64,000 nucleotides of DNA, from the NCBI GenBank assembly GCA_903824295.1, contig CAIJWE010000068.1:1-64000 (forward strand), in the 5' to 3' direction. Position numbers and translations under genes: made by a program. This DNA is from an uncultured Chlorobiaceae bacterium. GTDB lineage: Bacteria > Bacteroidota > Chlorobiia > Chlorobiales > Chlorobiaceae. Positions 52,267 through 61,954 of this stretch are shown piece after piece; position 1 is the stretch's first letter, and each line of letters begins with the position of its first letter. The notes under the pieces are model-generated. The model did not search any database. It worked only from the letters and a program-made list of their open reading frames with translations, and was not told where the DNA came from.

Positions 52267-54930
52267 CTATTGCAGGCTGGTGGTCATATTCCAGTTATAG
52301 GGCAGGTATCGGATCTGAAGGGAATCGAGGTTCTCTTCAGTCCACTCTCTTTTTTCCCTATCCATGGACGGCAGCAGCAACAGGATTATTTTGCGCATGC
52401 TGCTGCCGAAATCTTCACTATACCGCTGAAACAGCGATGAAATCCAGAGCGTGTTGTTTTGGCTGTCAATCTTTATCCCTTCACGGTTGATAAAGCTTCT
52501 CGTTGCGGTGTCGAGCTGGCGGTCAATGATTGCTGCATCGTAAAACTCTATGGGAGCGCAGGATGACGATGTGCAGAAGAGTGCGAAATGGATTCGGTAA
52601 TCGAATGATGCTACCGTAAGATGGCTGCGTTGATTGTCTGCCGAAAAGGGCTTGAAGGGAAAGTGCGGGTGCGCCCGGTTTTGGCGGAGTATGCCGTGCT
52701 CAATGTCGTCAGGAGTAAAAAAGAGCCCGCCGATGGTGTAGCCAAACCGGCCAAAAAAATTCGGGATTTCAAACACGGAGCCCTGAATGTCGAATTCAAT
52801 GACCGCGTGAATGATAAGCACGTTATAAATATTGATCCAGAAGGCCTTTTTTTCAGCATCGTTTTGGAGAAGCTCCAGATTGAAGCTGTTAAGCGATTCT
52901 GCCAGGTGAAGGTATCGGTCAAACTCTTCGGAGTGTTTCAGCGCCTTGTAATTGACCATACCCTTTTCCGCATTGAAAAATGCCCCCTGCAGCCGGCCAA
53001 GCCGCTTTTTTAATTCGGATGCGACAGCGATGGCGGGTGCAGCTTGAGCGCTCCGTTCAGGGTTCAGGGCTACCTGAAGGGGAATGTGTTGTTGTAACGG
53101 TTCACCGCAGCGGGCCTCTTGTTTTGTTTCATGGAGACGGTTCTCGGCTGCCAGAATTGCGGCAACAGCATTGATATAGCCGATATGACTGAACGCCTGG
53201 GGAAAATTGCCAAGCATTTCATGCGTCGAACTCTCAAACTCTTCGGAAAAGAGTCCGAGGTGATTTGATGCGGTCACGGTTTGCTTGAGCAAGGCAAGAG
53301 CTTCCCCGATTTTTTCCGAGAGTGCCAGACACTCTACCAGCCAGAAGTTGCAGAGAATAAATCCTCCCTCATCGCCCTTCAGACCGTCTTCTGCCTTGTA
53401 GCGGAGCAGAAAGCCACCCTGCATCAGTTTCTCGCGGCAGGCATTGATCGTTCCCTGCACTCGTGCATCTTTTGCGGGAAGGAAGCCGACAATCGGCAGC
53501 AGCAGGAGGCTTGCATCAAGCTCTGACGAGCCATATTTCTGGACAAAACTGTTTACTGCCGGATCGAATCCTTTCGTCAGAATATCTTTCCGTATCCGTT
53601 CCCGCTCTTTCAGCCAATGGTCGAGAGGTGCGTCAAAGCCAAAACGCCGGGCAATCGTGATACCCCGGTCGAGGGCGACCCAGCACATCACTTTTGAATA
53701 AACAAAATGGTGCGGACCATTGCGAACTTCCCATATACCGTCATCGGGTTTTTGCCAGTTTTCAATGGCAAGAGTGCAGATGTCACTGAAAAACGGCCAG
53801 AGTTCCTCATCGATTTTTCCTGCATAATCCGATAACCGGAGGGCCGCATCCATAACTTCACCGTAAATGTCCCACTGGTTCTGCCGGTGTGCGTCATTGC
53901 CGATCCGTACAGGTCTTGAATTGCGATACCCTTTCAGGTGGCTGAGCTCTTTTTCGTTCAGACGGTCGTTTCCATGCAGGGTGTACATGATCTGCAGATT
54001 CCGGCTTCCATATTTGCGGTAGGTTTCGTGCACCCAGCGGAGGTAGGCATCTGCTTCGGCGACGTGGCCGACCGAGAAGAGCGCTTTAAGAGTAAATGCG
54101 GCATCTCTGAGCCAACTGAAGCGGTAATCCCAGTTTCGTTCACCGCCAAGTGTTTCAGGAAGGGAGGTTGTTGCTGCCGCGGCAATAGCACCGGTAGGTT
54201 GAAAAGTGAGCAGTTTGAGCAGCAGCAGGGAGCGGTTGATCATCGGGGTGAACTCTCCAAGATAGGCACATCGCTCTCCCAGACAGGGGAGTACCCAATC
54301 CTGCCAGAAGATCCTGTTTTCCTCAAAAGGACAAGGAAGAGGGTCCTGGCTGTTATGGCTTCCGTAGATCAGGTCGATATGCGCTTCCTCGCCAGCGTCA
54401 AGCTGCAACGCCAGCATCAGTTCTCCGGCATTGTTTTTTAGTTTAGTGCTCTGGCATCCAGCCAGGACAAGTGAAAGGGTTTTGTCACCAAAACTGAGCG
54501 TAAAGTGGTTGGCTCCCTCTTCAGTAATGGAGGGAACCTCCATTGCATACCCCGGACGGGGTGTCAGGGCGAGCGTAAAATGCATGTTGCCATGGATGAC
54601 CTTCAGACAGCGATGGATGCGATGCCTGGTCTTTTTGATGTGGGCATTATTTTCAACAACCATAAAGTCATGAAGCAGCGCTTCGGCACCCTTTGTCTGG
54701 AATCGACAGGAGAGAATATTGGTGTTGGCCAGATATTTCTGTTCAGAGGAGAAGGGTTCTGAAGGGTGGAGGCTGAAAAAGCCCCCCTGCTCATCATCGA
54801 GCAGTGAGGCGAAGATGGTCGGGGAGTCGAGCCAGGGCAGAGAGCAGTAATCAATGGAACCATCTTTTGAGACAAGGGCGGTAGAGTGGAGATCCCCGAT
54901 AAGGCCATAGTCAGCAATGCTTCGGTACAT
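52267..54930 (-). CDS. GH15 glucoamylase/trehalase-like enzyme fused to a DUF547 domain
   Basis: 887 residues. Residues 1 to about 620 form a GH15 enzyme: MYRSIADYGLIGDLHSTALV and SIDYCSLPWLDSPTIF (N-terminal beta domain), then GGERNWDYRFSWLRDAAFTL of the (alpha/alpha)6 barrel. From about residue 660 a DUF547 domain follows, with AFWINIYNVLIIHA, TPDDIEHGILR and RIHFALFCTSSSCAP, the Cys-containing core of that family. GH15 members of this type hydrolyse alpha-linked glucans or trehalose. DUF547 resembles a papain-like hydrolase fold, but its job is unknown. A frameshift artefact is unlikely because the frame is continuous. No signal peptide. Confidence 0.88.
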   Translation of the reverse strand: MYRSIADYGLIGDLHSTALVSKDGSIDYCSLPWLDSPTIFASLLDDEQGGFFSLHPSEPFSSEQKYLANTNILSCRFQTKGAEALLHDFMVVENNAHIKKTRHRIHRCLKVIHGNMHFTLALTPRPGYAMEVPSITEEGANHFTLSFGDKTLSLVLAGCQSTKLKNNAGELMLALQLDAGEEAHIDLIYGSHNSQDPLPCPFEENRIFWQDWVLPCLGERCAYLGEFTPMINRSLLLLKLLTFQPTGAIAAAATTSLPETLGGERNWDYRFSWLRDAAFTLKALFSVGHVAEADAYLRWVHETYRKYGSRNLQIMYTLHGNDRLNEKELSHLKGYRNSRPVRIGNDAHRQNQWDIYGEVMDAALRLSDYAGKIDEELWPFFSDICTLAIENWQKPDDGIWEVRNGPHHFVYSKVMCWVALDRGITIARRFGFDAPLDHWLKERERIRKDILTKGFDPAVNSFVQKYGSSELDASLLLLPIVGFLPAKDARVQGTINACREKLMQGGFLLRYKAEDGLKGDEGGFILCNFWLVECLALSEKIGEALALLKQTVTASNHLGLFSEEFESSTHEMLGNFPQAFSHIGYINAVAAILAAENRLHETKQEARCGEPLQQHIPLQVALNPERSAQAAPAIAVASELKKRLGRLQGAFFNAEKGMVNYKALKHSEEFDRYLHLAESLNSFNLELLQNDAEKKAFWINIYNVLIIHAVIEFDIQGSVFEIPNFFGRFGYTIGGLFFTPDDIEHGILRQNRAHPHFPFKPFSADNQRSHLTVASFDYRIHFALFCTSSSCAPIEFYDAAIIDRQLDTATRSFINREGIKIDSQNNTLWISSLFQRYSEDFGSSMRKIILLLLPSMDREKREWTEENLDSLQIRYLPYNWNMTTSLQ

Positions 54931-54974
54931 TTCTTAATTCCTCTCTTTGGGTGTTGGGTGAAACATTACGGAAT

Positions 54975-55421
54975 TTACGAAAGATTTCTTGGTACCTGTG
55001 ATGAATGGTGGTGCAGAATGGGTTTTGGAAGCGAGATATCTATGACAAAGGTAAATCGTGAAGGAAAGGAGAGCAGTACCTGATCGACCTCAAATTCAAA
55101 GGAGCAGATGCCGCTCAGGGTATGCAGGGTATCGCTTAATGACTGGTTTCTGAGTGCCTTGTTGTGCAAACGCACGCCAAGTCCGTCCCTTGTCGCAAGC
55201 TGTCCAAAGTAGCCTCTTACTCCCTCGGAAGTGATGACGGTATGGGGAGAAAAGGTGGGAATAAGAACCGCTGACTCGTGATAAAGCGCAGCAATGTCGT
55301 CGGCATTTCCGCTACAGATTCGCGTAACCCATTGAAAAAGAACCTCTTCGGCAGTTTTGAAATAGATCATGGTTGGTTCGTTATGTTTTACAAAGGAGAG
55401 TGTGCTGATATTGTCATCCAT
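54975..55421 (-). CDS. SnoaL/DUF4440-like small protein
   Basis: 148 residues, or 131 if the ATG at 55370 is used (MIYFKTAEEV). The cone-shaped alpha+beta fold of the SnoaL/NTF2-like group is suggested by WVTRICSGNADDIAALYHESAVLIPTF and the terminal RFTFVIDISLPKPILHHHSSQVP. These small domains bind or isomerise small molecules or act as subunits. The gene lies 44 bases upstream of the GH15-DUF547 gene on the same strand and may share a transcript. Confidence 0.65.
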   Translation of the reverse strand: MDDNISTLSFVKHNEPTMIYFKTAEEVLFQWVTRICSGNADDIAALYHESAVLIPTFSPHTVITSEGVRGYFGQLATRDGLGVRLHNKALRNQSLSDTLHTLSGICSFEFEVDQVLLSFPSRFTFVIDISLPKPILHHHSSQVPRNLS

Positions 55422-55490
55422 TTTGGTCTGGCTTGTTCTGAATGGATAGGAATGTAACCATTTTTTGTTTTTTCCCCCCGTGCGCCAATA

Positions 55491-55523
55491 AAAAAGCCTG
55501 AACAGATGGGGTTCAGGCTTTTT
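55491..55523 (-). terminator. Terminator after the OmpA-type gene
   Basis: AAAAAGCCTGAAC at 55491-55503 pairs perfectly with GTTCAGGCTTTTT at 55511-55523 across seven bases. It ends the OmpA-lipoprotein transcript before the SnoaL-like gene. Confidence 0.92.
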
Positions 55524-55556
55524 ACCGGTTTGACCAACGTAATGTTAAAAAAAGAG

Positions 55557-56246
55557 TTAATACCGCAATTCACCGGAATCTGCCTGACGTTTGAGATCAT
55601 CGTTTGCATAGATCAGCACCTCAACGCGACGGTTAAGCCGGCGACCCTCTTCTGTCTCGTTGGTTGAAACGGGACGGGTTTCCCCGAATCCGACAGGAGA
55701 GACTCTTCTGGAGGAGACTCCGTATGCCTCAAGCAGGTTAGCTACGGATTCAGCCCTTCTTTCGGAAAGAGACTGGTTTGTTGCCTCGCTGCCGGTATTG
55801 TCGGTATGACCCTCTATGACCAGCGTTGTGTCGTCGTAGCGGTTGAGAATGCGTGCAAGTTTTTCAATGTTATAGCGACTGGTCGAGGTTATGGTTGCCG
55901 AGCCGGTCGAGAAGAGAATGCCGGAGTCGAAAATCACCCTGATGCTGTCGTCGACACGTTCAACACGCGCGCCCTCCACATCCCGGTCAATTTCAGCAGC
56001 CTGTTTGTCCATGTAGTTGCCAATAAGCGCTCCGCCAGCGCCGCCGAGGACGGCCCCCAGAATAGCCCCTTTCGCCCAACTGCCCGAGTGGCTGCCGATA
56101 ATTCCACCGATAACGCCGCCAGCCGTTGCGCCGATACCTGCGCCGCGCTCGGCATTGCTCGATGACTCACAGCCCCAACTCATGCTGGTCATGGCCAGAA
56201 TGAGCAGAAAAACGAATGGTTTGACAAGTTTTTGCAAAGGTTTCAT
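55557..56246 (-). CDS. OmpA-type lipoprotein with glycine zipper
   Basis: 229 residues. The signal and lipobox MTSMSWGC make Cys26 a lipid anchor. A glycine-zipper segment (GAGIGATAGGVIGGIIGSHSG and ILGAVLGGAGGALIG) follows, then an OmpA C-terminal peptidoglycan-binding domain with VIEGHTDNTGSEATNQSLSERRA and GETRPVSTNETEEGRRLNRRVEV. It tethers the outer membrane to the cell wall. Followed by a strong terminator. Confidence 0.93.
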   Translation of the reverse strand: MKPLQKLVKPFVFLLILAMTSMSWGCESSSNAERGAGIGATAGGVIGGIIGSHSGSWAKGAILGAVLGGAGGALIGNYMDKQAAEIDRDVEGARVERVDDSIRVIFDSGILFSTGSATITSTSRYNIEKLARILNRYDDTTLVIEGHTDNTGSEATNQSLSERRAESVANLLEAYGVSSRRVSPVGFGETRPVSTNETEEGRRLNRRVEVLIYANDDLKRQADSGELRY

Positions 56247-56493
56247 TGTTGTCGGGTGTTTTGTTAAAAATCATTGAATGAACAGGTCGTAAAAAATCTA
56301 CATACAGAAACATTAAAACTGGCTGAATAAATCCTTAATTGCGTAGTAGCTGTGAAGAAATACAAGCAGGAATCGCGTTGGTTCTCCTATTGCAGGGGGA
56401 ATAGGACAACGCTTTGATGCTGATGCAAATTTATAATCTGATTTGTTGGTTTATATATCCGATAGCAGTAACCCTTAAAGACACCGTATCGTC

Positions 56494-57435
56494 ATGAGCC
56501 GATTAAAAGAAGAATGGATTGAAAAGCTCGAATCCAGCTTGCCTCCGATGGAGAGGATCGTCGAGCGTAACATAGCCATTACTGCTCAGTATGCGGCGTG
56601 GTATTTGCAGAAGCCGAAGCTTTTCAAGTGGTCGGGGATGGCGGCGTTTGCTTCGCGGCAGGTTGGTATCGCTCTGGCGTTTTCCGAAATGATGCACGCT
56701 CCTGATCCTGTTGTCATGAAGGAAGAGCCGTCAGATCAAGGGTTTTTATTTGATCCGGGAAGGTTGTTCCGTTCTGCCGTTAACAACCTTTTTTCTGTTC
56801 CGTCGTTCATGCACTCGTTAGCAGCCCGGCAGCTTTTTCTTGTTGATCTTGATGAAATTCGTCGCGGGAACAATACTATTTTTGCCGATATCGCATGGGC
56901 ACATGCGGCCTATCTGGAAAGCGGTATTGGTGAGATTGTGAAAAACTGTAACGGAGAGGATGATGCCTATCTGCTGACAGGATTCAGGATGATTGATGAT
57001 GGTGCTCGCTTACTTGAAAAATCGGGTAGTGAAGAGGAGGCCCGCAAGATGATATGGAATGGTAATGTGCTGTTGCTTCGTCAAGAACAGCTCAATACCT
57101 TGCAGCCGATTTTTGATGCAATCAGTCAGCAGGGAAGAATTGTTGTTTCGTTTGGAAGCGAGCTTGATTTTTCAGGAGCGGTTGAAAATCTCAAAGCCTC
57201 TTTTTCATCTTTTTCAGGATATTTTGAAACGTTGGCCGGTATCAAAAGCGTCACTGACCGGGAGCACCGCTGGCAGTGGATTGAAAACGATGTGCTGCCG
57301 TTGTGGGATCGTGTGGATGGTACATACGCTGAAGGCTCCGGCTTGAAAAAGCAGCTTGAAGCATTTGCTGCCGGCGAATCAAGCTTGATGCATCAAGTCA
57401 AACAGTATGCAGCAAATCTGTTCAGTATCTCATGA
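56494..57435 (+). CDS. Protein of unknown function, 313 residues
   Basis: MSRLKEEWIEKLESSLPPMERIVERNIAITAQYAAWYLQ and KLFKWSGMAAFASRQVGIALAF open the protein. The middle carries PSFMHSLAARQLFLVDLDEIRRGNNTIFADIAWAHAAYLE and the end is RVDGTYAEGSGLKKQLEAF. It looks soluble and helical, with a hydrophobic N-terminal helix that may lie on a membrane, and no signal peptide. I recognise no family. The 247-base upstream region is AT-rich. It is convergent with the export operon. Confidence 0.6.
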   Translation: MSRLKEEWIEKLESSLPPMERIVERNIAITAQYAAWYLQKPKLFKWSGMAAFASRQVGIALAFSEMMHAPDPVVMKEEPSDQGFLFDPGRLFRSAVNNLFSVPSFMHSLAARQLFLVDLDEIRRGNNTIFADIAWAHAAYLESGIGEIVKNCNGEDDAYLLTGFRMIDDGARLLEKSGSEEEARKMIWNGNVLLLRQEQLNTLQPIFDAISQQGRIVVSFGSELDFSGAVENLKASFSSFSGYFETLAGIKSVTDREHRWQWIENDVLPLWDRVDGTYAEGSGLKKQLEAFAAGESSLMHQVKQYAANLFSIS

Positions 57436-57481
57436 ACCGGCTGAACGGGAGTCTGTTTTTCAGACTTGGCTAACTGGCCTC

Positions 57482-58723
57482 CTATTTTGGTCTCAGAGCT
57501 TCCACCGGGTTGAGGTTGGCCGCTTTCCATGCAGGGAAGAGACCGAAGGTTATGCCGATACCGGAACAGACCATCATGGAGACGATTATCCAGATCCAGG
57601 GAAATATCGGCGGGAGGTTGAATTTCAGTGCGATGACATTTCCCGTCACAATGCCTGCCAGAATTCCAATCACCCCCCCTCCAATGGAGAGAAAAAATGA
57701 TTCGAAGAGGAACTGGCGAAGAATGGTTTTTCGAGGCGCTCCTATAGATTTTCGGATGCCTATCTCCCTTGTTCTTTCCGTGACGCTGACCAGCATGATA
57801 TTCATGATCCCCACTCCTGCGGTCAGCAGGGCCATAAAGCTGATGATAAAGGCGCCGATACCGATGGCTCGCTGAATATCCTTGAATGAGTCGATGAGTG
57901 ATTCATTTGTCCTTATCTCAAAATCATTGGGCTCTTTGACCGTCAGTCCCCTTGCAAGTCTCATGGCGCCGATCGCCCGGTCGATGGCCTGTGAATACTC
58001 TTTGCGTGACAGCGCTTCAACGGTGATGGCGATGCTGCTTTTTTCGTTGATGTGGTCGAGGTATCGGGTAATGGGAATAAGGACAAAGTTATCCTGGCTT
58101 TGGCCGAAGGCTGCGCCCTTTTTTTCAAAAACACCTGCGACGGTATAGATCTCTCCGTTGACCTTGATAAACTTGTTTTGCGGATTTTCACCGGCAGGAA
58201 AGAGTGTTGTTGCAACTTCGCCACCAAGGACAGCGCTGTTTCTTGCGGAGCGGATGTCGCTCTCTGCGAGATTGCGGCCGAGTGCTATGGTGTAGCCGCT
58301 CGATGCAGCAAAGTTTTCATCCCCGCCGGTCATGGTGACATCGGGATTGGTGGTCAGGTTGCCATATTTTGCCTGATTGGCCATGCTTGTGATGATAAAC
58401 CCTATGGTACGCGCTTTGGATTCCATGCTTTTCCGGAAAAAAAGTGCCTGCTTGTAGCTGATATCCTTGCGGTTTGCATAGAGGTTCCGGCTGTGTCCGC
58501 TGCCGAATACCGTTGCAGGGTTTTTTTGTATCTGAAAGGTGTTGGCACCAAGGCTTGTAAGGCCCGATTCCACACTTTTGTCGATGGCATCGAGGGCTGT
58601 CATGACGGCAATGATTGAGAATACCCCTACGGCGACGCCCATGATGGTGAGCCATGAACGGAGCTTGTTGACCGTGAGGGAGTAAATCGCCTGGATGATC
58701 GATTCACGCAGCAGCATAAGCAC
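57482..58723 (-). CDS. MacB-type ABC transporter permease (second)
   Basis: 413 residues: one N-terminal membrane helix (SWLTIMGVAVGVFSIIAVMTA), a periplasmic MacB core domain of about 220 residues, and three C-terminal helices forming the FtsX domain (GIRKSIGAPRKTILRQFLFESFFLSIGGG). With the sister permease two bases upstream it should form a heterodimer, driven by the ATPase upstream, to move a peptide, lipoprotein or small molecule to the TolC channel. Unlike MacB, the ATPase is a separate gene. Confidence 0.9.
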   Translation of the reverse strand: MLMLLRESIIQAIYSLTVNKLRSWLTIMGVAVGVFSIIAVMTALDAIDKSVESGLTSLGANTFQIQKNPATVFGSGHSRNLYANRKDISYKQALFFRKSMESKARTIGFIITSMANQAKYGNLTTNPDVTMTGGDENFAASSGYTIALGRNLAESDIRSARNSAVLGGEVATTLFPAGENPQNKFIKVNGEIYTVAGVFEKKGAAFGQSQDNFVLIPITRYLDHINEKSSIAITVEALSRKEYSQAIDRAIGAMRLARGLTVKEPNDFEIRTNESLIDSFKDIQRAIGIGAFIISFMALLTAGVGIMNIMLVSVTERTREIGIRKSIGAPRKTILRQFLFESFFLSIGGGVIGILAGIVTGNVIALKFNLPPIFPWIWIIVSMMVCSGIGITFGLFPAWKAANLNPVEALRPK

Positions 58724-58725
58724 TC

Positions 58726-59991
58726 CTATTCATAACGCAGTGAGTCAGCCGGATCAAGTTTTGAGGCTGTAACAGCCGGAGCAAGGCCCGAGATGATTCC
58801 TGTGATGACGGAAACGGCAAGACTCGCCATGACCAGGTCAGGGGAGAATTGTATCGGGAAATCGGGTACGATTTTTTCGATAGCAATGGTGATAAAGAGG
58901 GCGGTAGCGAGCCCGACTCCTCCCCCGATGAGGCATATCATAACTGATTCGATAAGAAATTGCATGAGAATGGTGCGGCGTCTGGCGCCAAGAGCCTTGC
59001 GCAGTCCGATCTCCCTTGTGCGCTCTTTGACGCTCACAAAGGTGATGTTCATGATGCCGATGGCACCGACAAAGAGCGACATGCCGGTAATGAAGATGCC
59101 TGCGATGGCAATGCCATTTTTTATGGGGTCAAGCTGACTCTTGAACGCTTGCTGTTCGTTGATGGAGAAATCTTCATCTTTTCCCGGGGCGAGTCGCCGG
59201 ATTCTTCTCATCACTCCAAGCAACTCCTCTTTGGCTTCTGCAACGCGCTCCTGATGCTTGATTTTCACCCGCATGGTGATGAACATGTTTTTGCCATAGA
59301 TTTTTTCAAAGGCTCCAAGGGGCATGATGATCTGGTTGTCGAAGCTGAAAAGGCCAAGAAACTTCCCCTGTTTTTTGAAAATTCCGATAATGCGAAACTT
59401 GCGGTTTTTGATCTGGATGGATTTGCCAAGAGCTTGCTCATTGGGAAAGAGCCCGACCGCGATATCATCTCCAATGGCGCAGACCATTGCGCTTCCTGCG
59501 GACTCTCCTGGAGTAAAGAAGCGACCGGCAGTAAGGTTGCCGGATGCAGTCTGCAGGTAGTCATGGTTGGTTCCAAGAGAAAAGACCTGCTCAAGATTCC
59601 GCTCCCGGTATTTTGCCGAAGCCTGATAGGTTGACATCTGTGGAACGGCGATGAGCAGTTCTGAATGGGGATTGTCGGCAATAATACGGTTGAGCTGGGC
59701 CGCATACTCTGTTTTCAGGTCAGGACGGTTGCGGTACCTCCACCATTGCCCCATGGTGCTCCACGATGATTTCTGGACATAGATAACGTCATAACCAAGC
59801 ATGGCAAGGCTCTTGTCAAATCCCCGGTCAATGCCGTTGATGGCCGTACCCATCATGGTAATGGCAACAATGCCGATAATGACCCCGAGCGCGGTAAGAA
59901 ACGAGCGTGTTTTGTTCGCCCTGATCTGAAAGAGCGCCATCTTCATGCTCTCACTGCTTTCATAGCGGAACTGTCGCCAGGTACTGTTCAT
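58726..59991 (-). CDS. MacB-type ABC transporter permease (first)
   Basis: 421 residues with the same plan as the following permease: an N-terminal helix ([19 protein letters not shown]), a periplasmic core and the FtsX domain ([30 protein letters not shown]). The ATPase stop overlaps its start by four bases (ATGA). Sequence between the two permeases differs clearly outside the conserved helices, so they are paralogues, not a recent copy. Confidence 0.9.
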   Translation of the reverse strand: MNSTWRQFRYESSESMKMALFQIRANKTRSFLTALGVIIGIVAITMMGTAINGIDRGFDKSLAMLGYDVIYVQKSSWSTMGQWWRYRNRPDLKTEYAAQLNRIIADNPHSELLIAVPQMSTYQASAKYRERNLEQVFSLGTNHDYLQTASGNLTAGRFFTPGESAGSAMVCAIGDDIAVGLFPNEQALGKSIQIKNRKFRIIGIFKKQGKFLGLFSFDNQIIMPLGAFEKIYGKNMFITMRVKIKHQERVAEAKEELLGVMRRIRRLAPGKDEDFSINEQQAFKSQLDPIKNGIAIAGIFITGMSLFVGAIGIMNITFVSVKERTREIGLRKALGARRRTILMQFLIESVMICLIGGGVGLATALFITIAIEKIVPDFPIQFSPDLVMASLAVSVITGIISGLAPAVTASKLDPADSLRYE

Positions 59992-60674
59992 TGGTGTGTG
60001 TCGCTTTCGACTTTTCCATCCCGAAGACGGATGAGCCGACGGGTATAGCGGGCAATATCTTCCTCGTGCGTAATGAGGATGATGGTATTTCCTGCCTCGG
60101 AGAGGGCTCCGAAGATGTTCATGATGTCACGGCTGGTAGCGGTATCGAGGTTACCGGTAGGTTCGTCGGCCAAAATGATCGAAGGTTTGTTGATGAGTGC
60201 CCTTGCTATGGCCACCCGTTGGATCTGGCCTCCGGAAAGTTCTGCGGGTTTGTGCGTGATCCGGTCGCCAAGTCCTACCTTCACCAGCGCGGCGGCGGCT
60301 CGCTCTTCGCGCTCTTCGGCCGGTACTCCGGCATAGATCAGCGGCAGCTCGACATTGCGCAGGCAGTTAAGGCGGGGAAGCAGGTTGAAGGTCTGAAAAA
60401 CAAATCCGATCTCCCTGTTTCTGATGCGTGCCAGTTCATCGTCATTCATTTCCGCTACATTCTGGCCGTTGAGTTCATAGCTCCCGGATGAGGGTGTGTC
60501 AAGGCACCCGATGATATTCATGAGTGTGGATTTTCCGCTGCCGGAAGGGCCCATGATTGCCGCATAGTCGTTCAGTTTGAACTCAAGGTTGATTGAGTCA
60601 AGCGCCCGGACAACCTGATCGCCCATCTCATAGAATTTGCAGAGCGACTGCATGGTGATGACATTTTTTGGCAT
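59988..60674 (-). CDS. MacB/LolD-type ABC transporter ATPase
   Basis: 228 residues from the ATG at 60674 ([18 protein letters not shown]); the longer frame to 60761 overlaps the adaptor gene. Walker [11 protein letters not shown]-loop [10 protein letters not shown], signature LSGGQIQR, Walker [12 protein letters not shown] and switch His LITHEED are present. The [14 protein letters not shown] stretch is characteristic of LolD/MacB-type ATPases. It powers the two permeases. Confidence 0.93.
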   Translation of the reverse strand: MPKNVITMQSLCKFYEMGDQVVRALDSINLEFKLNDYAAIMGPSGSGKSTLMNIIGCLDTPSSGSYELNGQNVAEMNDDELARIRNREIGFVFQTFNLLPRLNCLRNVELPLIYAGVPAEEREERAAAALVKVGLGDRITHKPAELSGGQIQRVAIARALINKPSIILADEPTGNLDTATSRDIMNIFGALSEAGNTIILITHEEDIARYTRRLIRLRDGKVESDTHQ

Positions 60675-60681
60675 ATCGACG

Positions 60682-61926
60682 CTATTGCTGCGGCTGTTTG
60701 ACCATGCAGCCGTTCTTGAGTTTGCTGGTGATGGCGGTATAACTTCCCGAAACAACCTCATCTCCTTTTTTGAGTCCCGCGATGATCACAATATGGGTAT
60801 TATCTGTTGTGCCAGTCTTGACCGGCCGAAACCACGCTTTTCCTGATTTGACAACAAAAACTCCCTGTTCACTTTCAGCGGCTTTGCCAACAGGCTCAAT
60901 GGTTACTGAATTTTTTTCACGCTCTTCGGGTGTATTCGCGCCTCGCATGGTGACGCTTTGAATGGGGACCACAAGGGCGTTTTTTACCCGTTGCGACTCA
61001 ATATCCGCCGTTGCGCTCATACCGGGTTTCAGCAGGCGCTCATGGTTGAAGATGCGGATCTTGACTGAAAAGTTGGTCACCTCCTCCTGCGTTCCGGCAG
61101 CCTTCGATATGGCTGAATTGGAAATTTCATGGACGATTCCCTTGAAGATGCGCTCGCCGTAAGCGTCGACCGTGATTGTAACCGGATTACCCAGTTTTAC
61201 ATTGACAATATCGTTTTCATTAACCTCTACCTCCACCTGCATACTGTCAAGATTGGCCAGTCGTAACACCTCCGTGCCGGGAAACTGGCCGGTACCGACA
61301 ACCCGTTCACCCGGCTTGCTGTTCAGGGCAATGATGGTGCCGTTGATGGGAGCACGGACGACGGTTTTTTTCATCCGGTCCTGATTCTGGTCAAGCAGGC
61401 TCTTGTTCTGTTTTATGGTATAGATCGAGGCTTGATAGATTGCCTGTGCTGCCTGCGCATTGGTTTTTGATGCAAGGTAATCGGACTGGGAGATAAGCTT
61501 CTCCTTGTACAGCAGTGACGCCTTTCGGAAATCATCCTCCGCTTTGAGCTTCCGGGCCTGCGTCTCCATATTTTGAGATTTTGCGGAGTTAAGCTGGGCG
61601 AGGCTCTGTTCTACCTGATTGATGTAGATGTCAGGCTGAATTTTGAACAGGAGATCTCCTTTTTGAACGCTCTGGCCATCCTGAATGGGTAATTCAATAA
61701 TTTCACCCGAAACATCGGGCGACATGGCGACAACAAGAGCCGGTTCAATTTTGCCTGTAGCCGTAACGACATGAACAACCTCTTTGATGAAAACTTTTTC
61801 TGTTGTCACTTCAACGGGTTTTTCTCGGAGCTGAAAAAATGTAAAGAGCAACCCTCCAGCGATCAGAAGCGCTGCGATAGCGACCACGGTCGTTTTTCGT
61901 TTCAGTAAATTTTTTTGCTTACTCAT
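60682..61926 (-). CDS. HlyD/MacA-type periplasmic adaptor
   Basis: 414 residues. The N-terminal anchor is [20 protein letters not shown]. The lipoyl halves are [26 protein letters not shown] and [20 protein letters not shown], with a helical hairpin between them, then beta-barrel and C-terminal domains. It links the ABC permeases to the TolC channel. Seven bases separate it from the ATPase start. Confidence 0.92.
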   Translation of the reverse strand: MSKQKNLLKRKTTVVAIAALLIAGGLLFTFFQLREKPVEVTTEKVFIKEVVHVVTATGKIEPALVVAMSPDVSGEIIELPIQDGQSVQKGDLLFKIQPDIYINQVEQSLAQLNSAKSQNMETQARKLKAEDDFRKASLLYKEKLISQSDYLASKTNAQAAQAIYQASIYTIKQNKSLLDQNQDRMKKTVVRAPINGTIIALNSKPGERVVGTGQFPGTEVLRLANLDSMQVEVEVNENDIVNVKLGNPVTITVDAYGERIFKGIVHEISNSAISKAAGTQEEVTNFSVKIRIFNHERLLKPGMSATADIESQRVKNALVVPIQSVTMRGANTPEEREKNSVTIEPVGKAAESEQGVFVVKSGKAWFRPVKTGTTDNTHIVIIAGLKKGDEVVSGSYTAITSKLKNGCMVKQPQQ

Positions 61927-61954
61927 TTGATTAGTATCGGGAGTATTCGGGTTG

